DNA from: Rhodovibrionaceae bacterium
GTDB taxonomy: Bacteria; Pseudomonadota; Alphaproteobacteria; Kiloniellales; DSM-21159
DNA: 64,000 nt
Direction: 5' to 3'
Assembly: GCA_028279885.1 (NCBI GenBank)
Contig: JANQMX010000050.1
Location: 1 to 64,000 of the forward strand
Part shown: in pieces, positions 62,765 through 64,000 of the stretch
How positions within the stretch are numbered: position 1 is the first letter of the stretch
Layout of the letters: each line of letters opens with the position of its first letter
Translations under genes and position numbers: made by a program
The notes under the pieces: model-generated
The model's input: only the letters and a program-made list of their open reading frames with translations
What the model was told of the DNA's origin: nothing
The model's database searches: none

Positions 62765-63672
62765 GAGCAGCCCTCCGCTTCGATCTTGGCAATGGCCGCA
62801 TCCATGATCTTCACAGTTTCGGCTAGGGCGCGTTTTTCATCCTTGTTGAGCGGCTGCAGCGGCCGGCGCGGCGGGCCAACCGGAATGCCGCGCAAGGACA
62901 GCCCGTGCTTGATGCACTGGACGAACTTGCCGCCCTGCTCGAGCACCCGCATCAGCGGCAGCATCGCAGACATGATCCGGCGGCCCTTGTTGAAGTCGCC
63001 CTGGACGGCACAGGCGCGCCACAGCGCGATGTGCGCTTCAGGCGCGAAGTTGGAGCCGGCGCAAACCCAGCTCCTGGCGCCCCAGGCGAAGAACTCGAGC
63101 GCCTGATCGTCCATGCCGCAGGACAGCTGAATGTGCGGATAGTCGCGGGCCAGGAGGTGCAGGCGGTTGATGTCGCCCGAGCTTTCCTTGATGGCGCAGA
63201 AGTTGGGCGAGCGGCCGACCCGGTCGAGGAAGTCCTCGTCCATCTCCGCCGCCATGCGGCCGGGGTAGTTGTAGAGCATGACCGGCAGGTTGACCGCCCG
63301 GTCGATGGCCAGCGCATGCAGTGCGTTCTCTCGCCCGGTGGGCACGGAGTAGGGCGGGGTGGCGACCAAGATGGCGTCGGCACCCGCTTCCGTCGCCTGC
63401 TCGGCGAACCAAATCGACTCTTCGGTGCGCAGGGCGCCGGTGCCGACGATCAAGGGCACGCGTCCTTTGATGACGTCGCGCGCGACCGGCATGAGCGCGG
63501 CGCGCTCTTCGGCCGTTTGCGCGTAGTACTCGCCGGTGGTGCCGGCAAGAATGATGCCGTGGACGCCCGATGCGATCAGGTGCTCAGCCACCTCGGCAAA
63601 GCGGTTCCGATCGATCGCGCCGTCATCGCCGTAGGGCGTGACGATGGGCGTATAGATCCCCTCGAACTTCAT
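62752..63672 (-). CDS. DapA/NAL-family lyase (catabolic)
   Basis: This 306-residue class I aldolase-fold enzyme has the Schiff-base Lys162 in 'CAIKESSGDINR', Tyr136 in 'VMLYNYPGRM' and 'LAGTTGEYYAQTAEER' for the Thr-Thr pair. The Gly-Glu-Tyr after it differs from the biosynthetic DapA at 22968 ('GESPTL'). In catabolic clusters such paralogues act as aldolases, dehydratases or deaminases of keto acids. ATG 63672 was chosen because it starts the family sequence; the longer frame from 63729 adds unrelated residues. The regulon site ends 13 bases upstream. First gene of the minus-strand operon with the dehydrogenase and oxidase. Confidence 0.88.
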
Positions 63673-63684
63673 TGTATCGCCTGT

Positions 63685-63703
63685 GTATACAGATCGTGCA
63701 CAA
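63685..63703 (-). promoter_or_regulatory. Regulon site 2, upstream of the dapA-like operon
   Basis: On the minus strand this reads TTGTGCACGATCTGTATAC. It matches regulon site 1 except for the two central bases (GA for AT). It holds the same GTGCAC and GTATAC palindromes with the same spacing. It lies between the GntR gene and the dapA-like start and may control both. Confidence 0.7.
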
Positions 63704-63757
63704 ATAGCGCGGCGACACGACAAGCGCAAGCCGAGACGCGCCTACGTCGGGAAGGGC

Positions 63758-64000
63758 TCAGGCCAACTGTTCGACAGTGATCGGCAGAGGATCGGGCCGG
63801 ACGAACATCTCCATGTGGTCGCGGGAGAGGGCCCAGTGGTCCAGCGTCACCGCGACGGCCGTCTCTTCGTCGCCGGCTGCGATGGCTTCGATGAGCTGGT
63901 CGTGCTGGTCGGCGGCGGTGTCGATCCGCCCGTGCATGTCCCCGCTGCGCGCCCGCCAGAAAGTCTGTCCGATGCGGGCGTGATCGATCAGCAGACGCTG
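63758..64000 (-). CDS. GntR-family regulator, FCD domain, C-terminal part
   Basis: The gene continues past the window edge, so only its last 80 codons are present. The visible part contains the end of an FCD effector domain: 'ADQHDQLIEAIAAGDEETAV' followed by 'LDHWALSRDHMEMFV'. FCD-type GntR proteins are repressors controlled by organic acids. The gene is on the same strand as the dapA-like operon, 85 bases upstream of it, which makes it the best candidate for the protein binding the two 19-bp sites. The DNA-binding domain is not visible. Confidence 0.75.
   Translation of the reverse strand, partial: QRLLIDHARIGQTFWRARSGDMHGRIDTAADQHDQLIEAIAAGDEETAVAVTLDHWALSRDHMEMFVRPDPLPITVEQLA

Overview
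The window is GC-rich DNA (estimated by eye at about 60-65% G+C) from an alphaproteobacterium. Evidence includes the gene string folK / rpoZ-rel-pdxJ-acpS-lepB-rnc-era-recO followed by parC, a CTTGAC-N17-CTATAT type promoter, a Bpt-type leucyltransferase and a bactofilin-M23 pair. The metabolic content (phosphonate, TRAP, glycolate, quaternary-amine genes) suggests a marine or plant-associated heterotroph near Rhodospirillales/Kiloniellales; that placement is inference. No rRNA, tRNA, CRISPR array or intact transposase was seen.

Layout. 1-1665: end of an acyl-CoA ligase, an MFS stub and an AcuI-like acryloyl-CoA reductase. 2011-7112: glcDEF glycolate oxidase behind a promoter with a TGGTAATACCA operator, then an agmatinase-family ureohydrolase. 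7115-10089 (minus): 2-aminoethylphosphonate breakdown (phnW, phnX) with an orphan solute-binding protein. 10418-20494: AsmA protein, a three-hairpin RNA candidate, a FAH-family hydrolase, a cupin, a strong independently transcribed small RNA gene, a MerR/CDF metal-efflux pair, a lytic transglycosylase, a haloacid dehalogenase, a serine/threonine dehydratase, two large palindromic elements, and the overlapping M23 peptidase and bactofilin genes. 22968-37324: housekeeping block (dapA, smpB, type 5 UDG, NYN protein, folK, rpoZ, rel, pdxJ, acpS, lepB, rnc, era, recO, a DadA-like oxidase, parC). 37328-45644: amidinohydrolase, TRAP permeases, a GYD protein, a large cyclase/ATPase signalling protein, and a TRAP binding protein on the other strand. 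45769-54462: bpt, RDD protein, MotB, cystathionine lyase/synthase and cystathionine beta-synthase, a YraQ-like permease with divergent LysR regulator, a peroxiredoxin and a VOC protein.

54512-64000 is the most interesting region. A PhnDCE-type ABC transporter is divergent from an MttB-superfamily (non-pyrrolysine) methyltransferase gene. An opposing operon encodes a DapA-family lyase, an aldehyde dehydrogenase and a PuuB/DadA-like flavin oxidase. The 3' end of a GntR/FCD regulator gene lies at the right edge. A 19-bp site made of two 6-bp palindromes 11 bp apart occurs in front of both the mttB gene and the dapA-like operon (17 of 19 positions identical). This argues that the far-apart transcription units form one regulon for import and stepwise breakdown of an N-methylated (quaternary) amine whose identity is not known.

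Gene starts were moved from the longest open frame whenever a clear Shine-Dalgarno sequence supported an internal start. Very long antisense frames are coding shadows of GC-rich genes and were left out.
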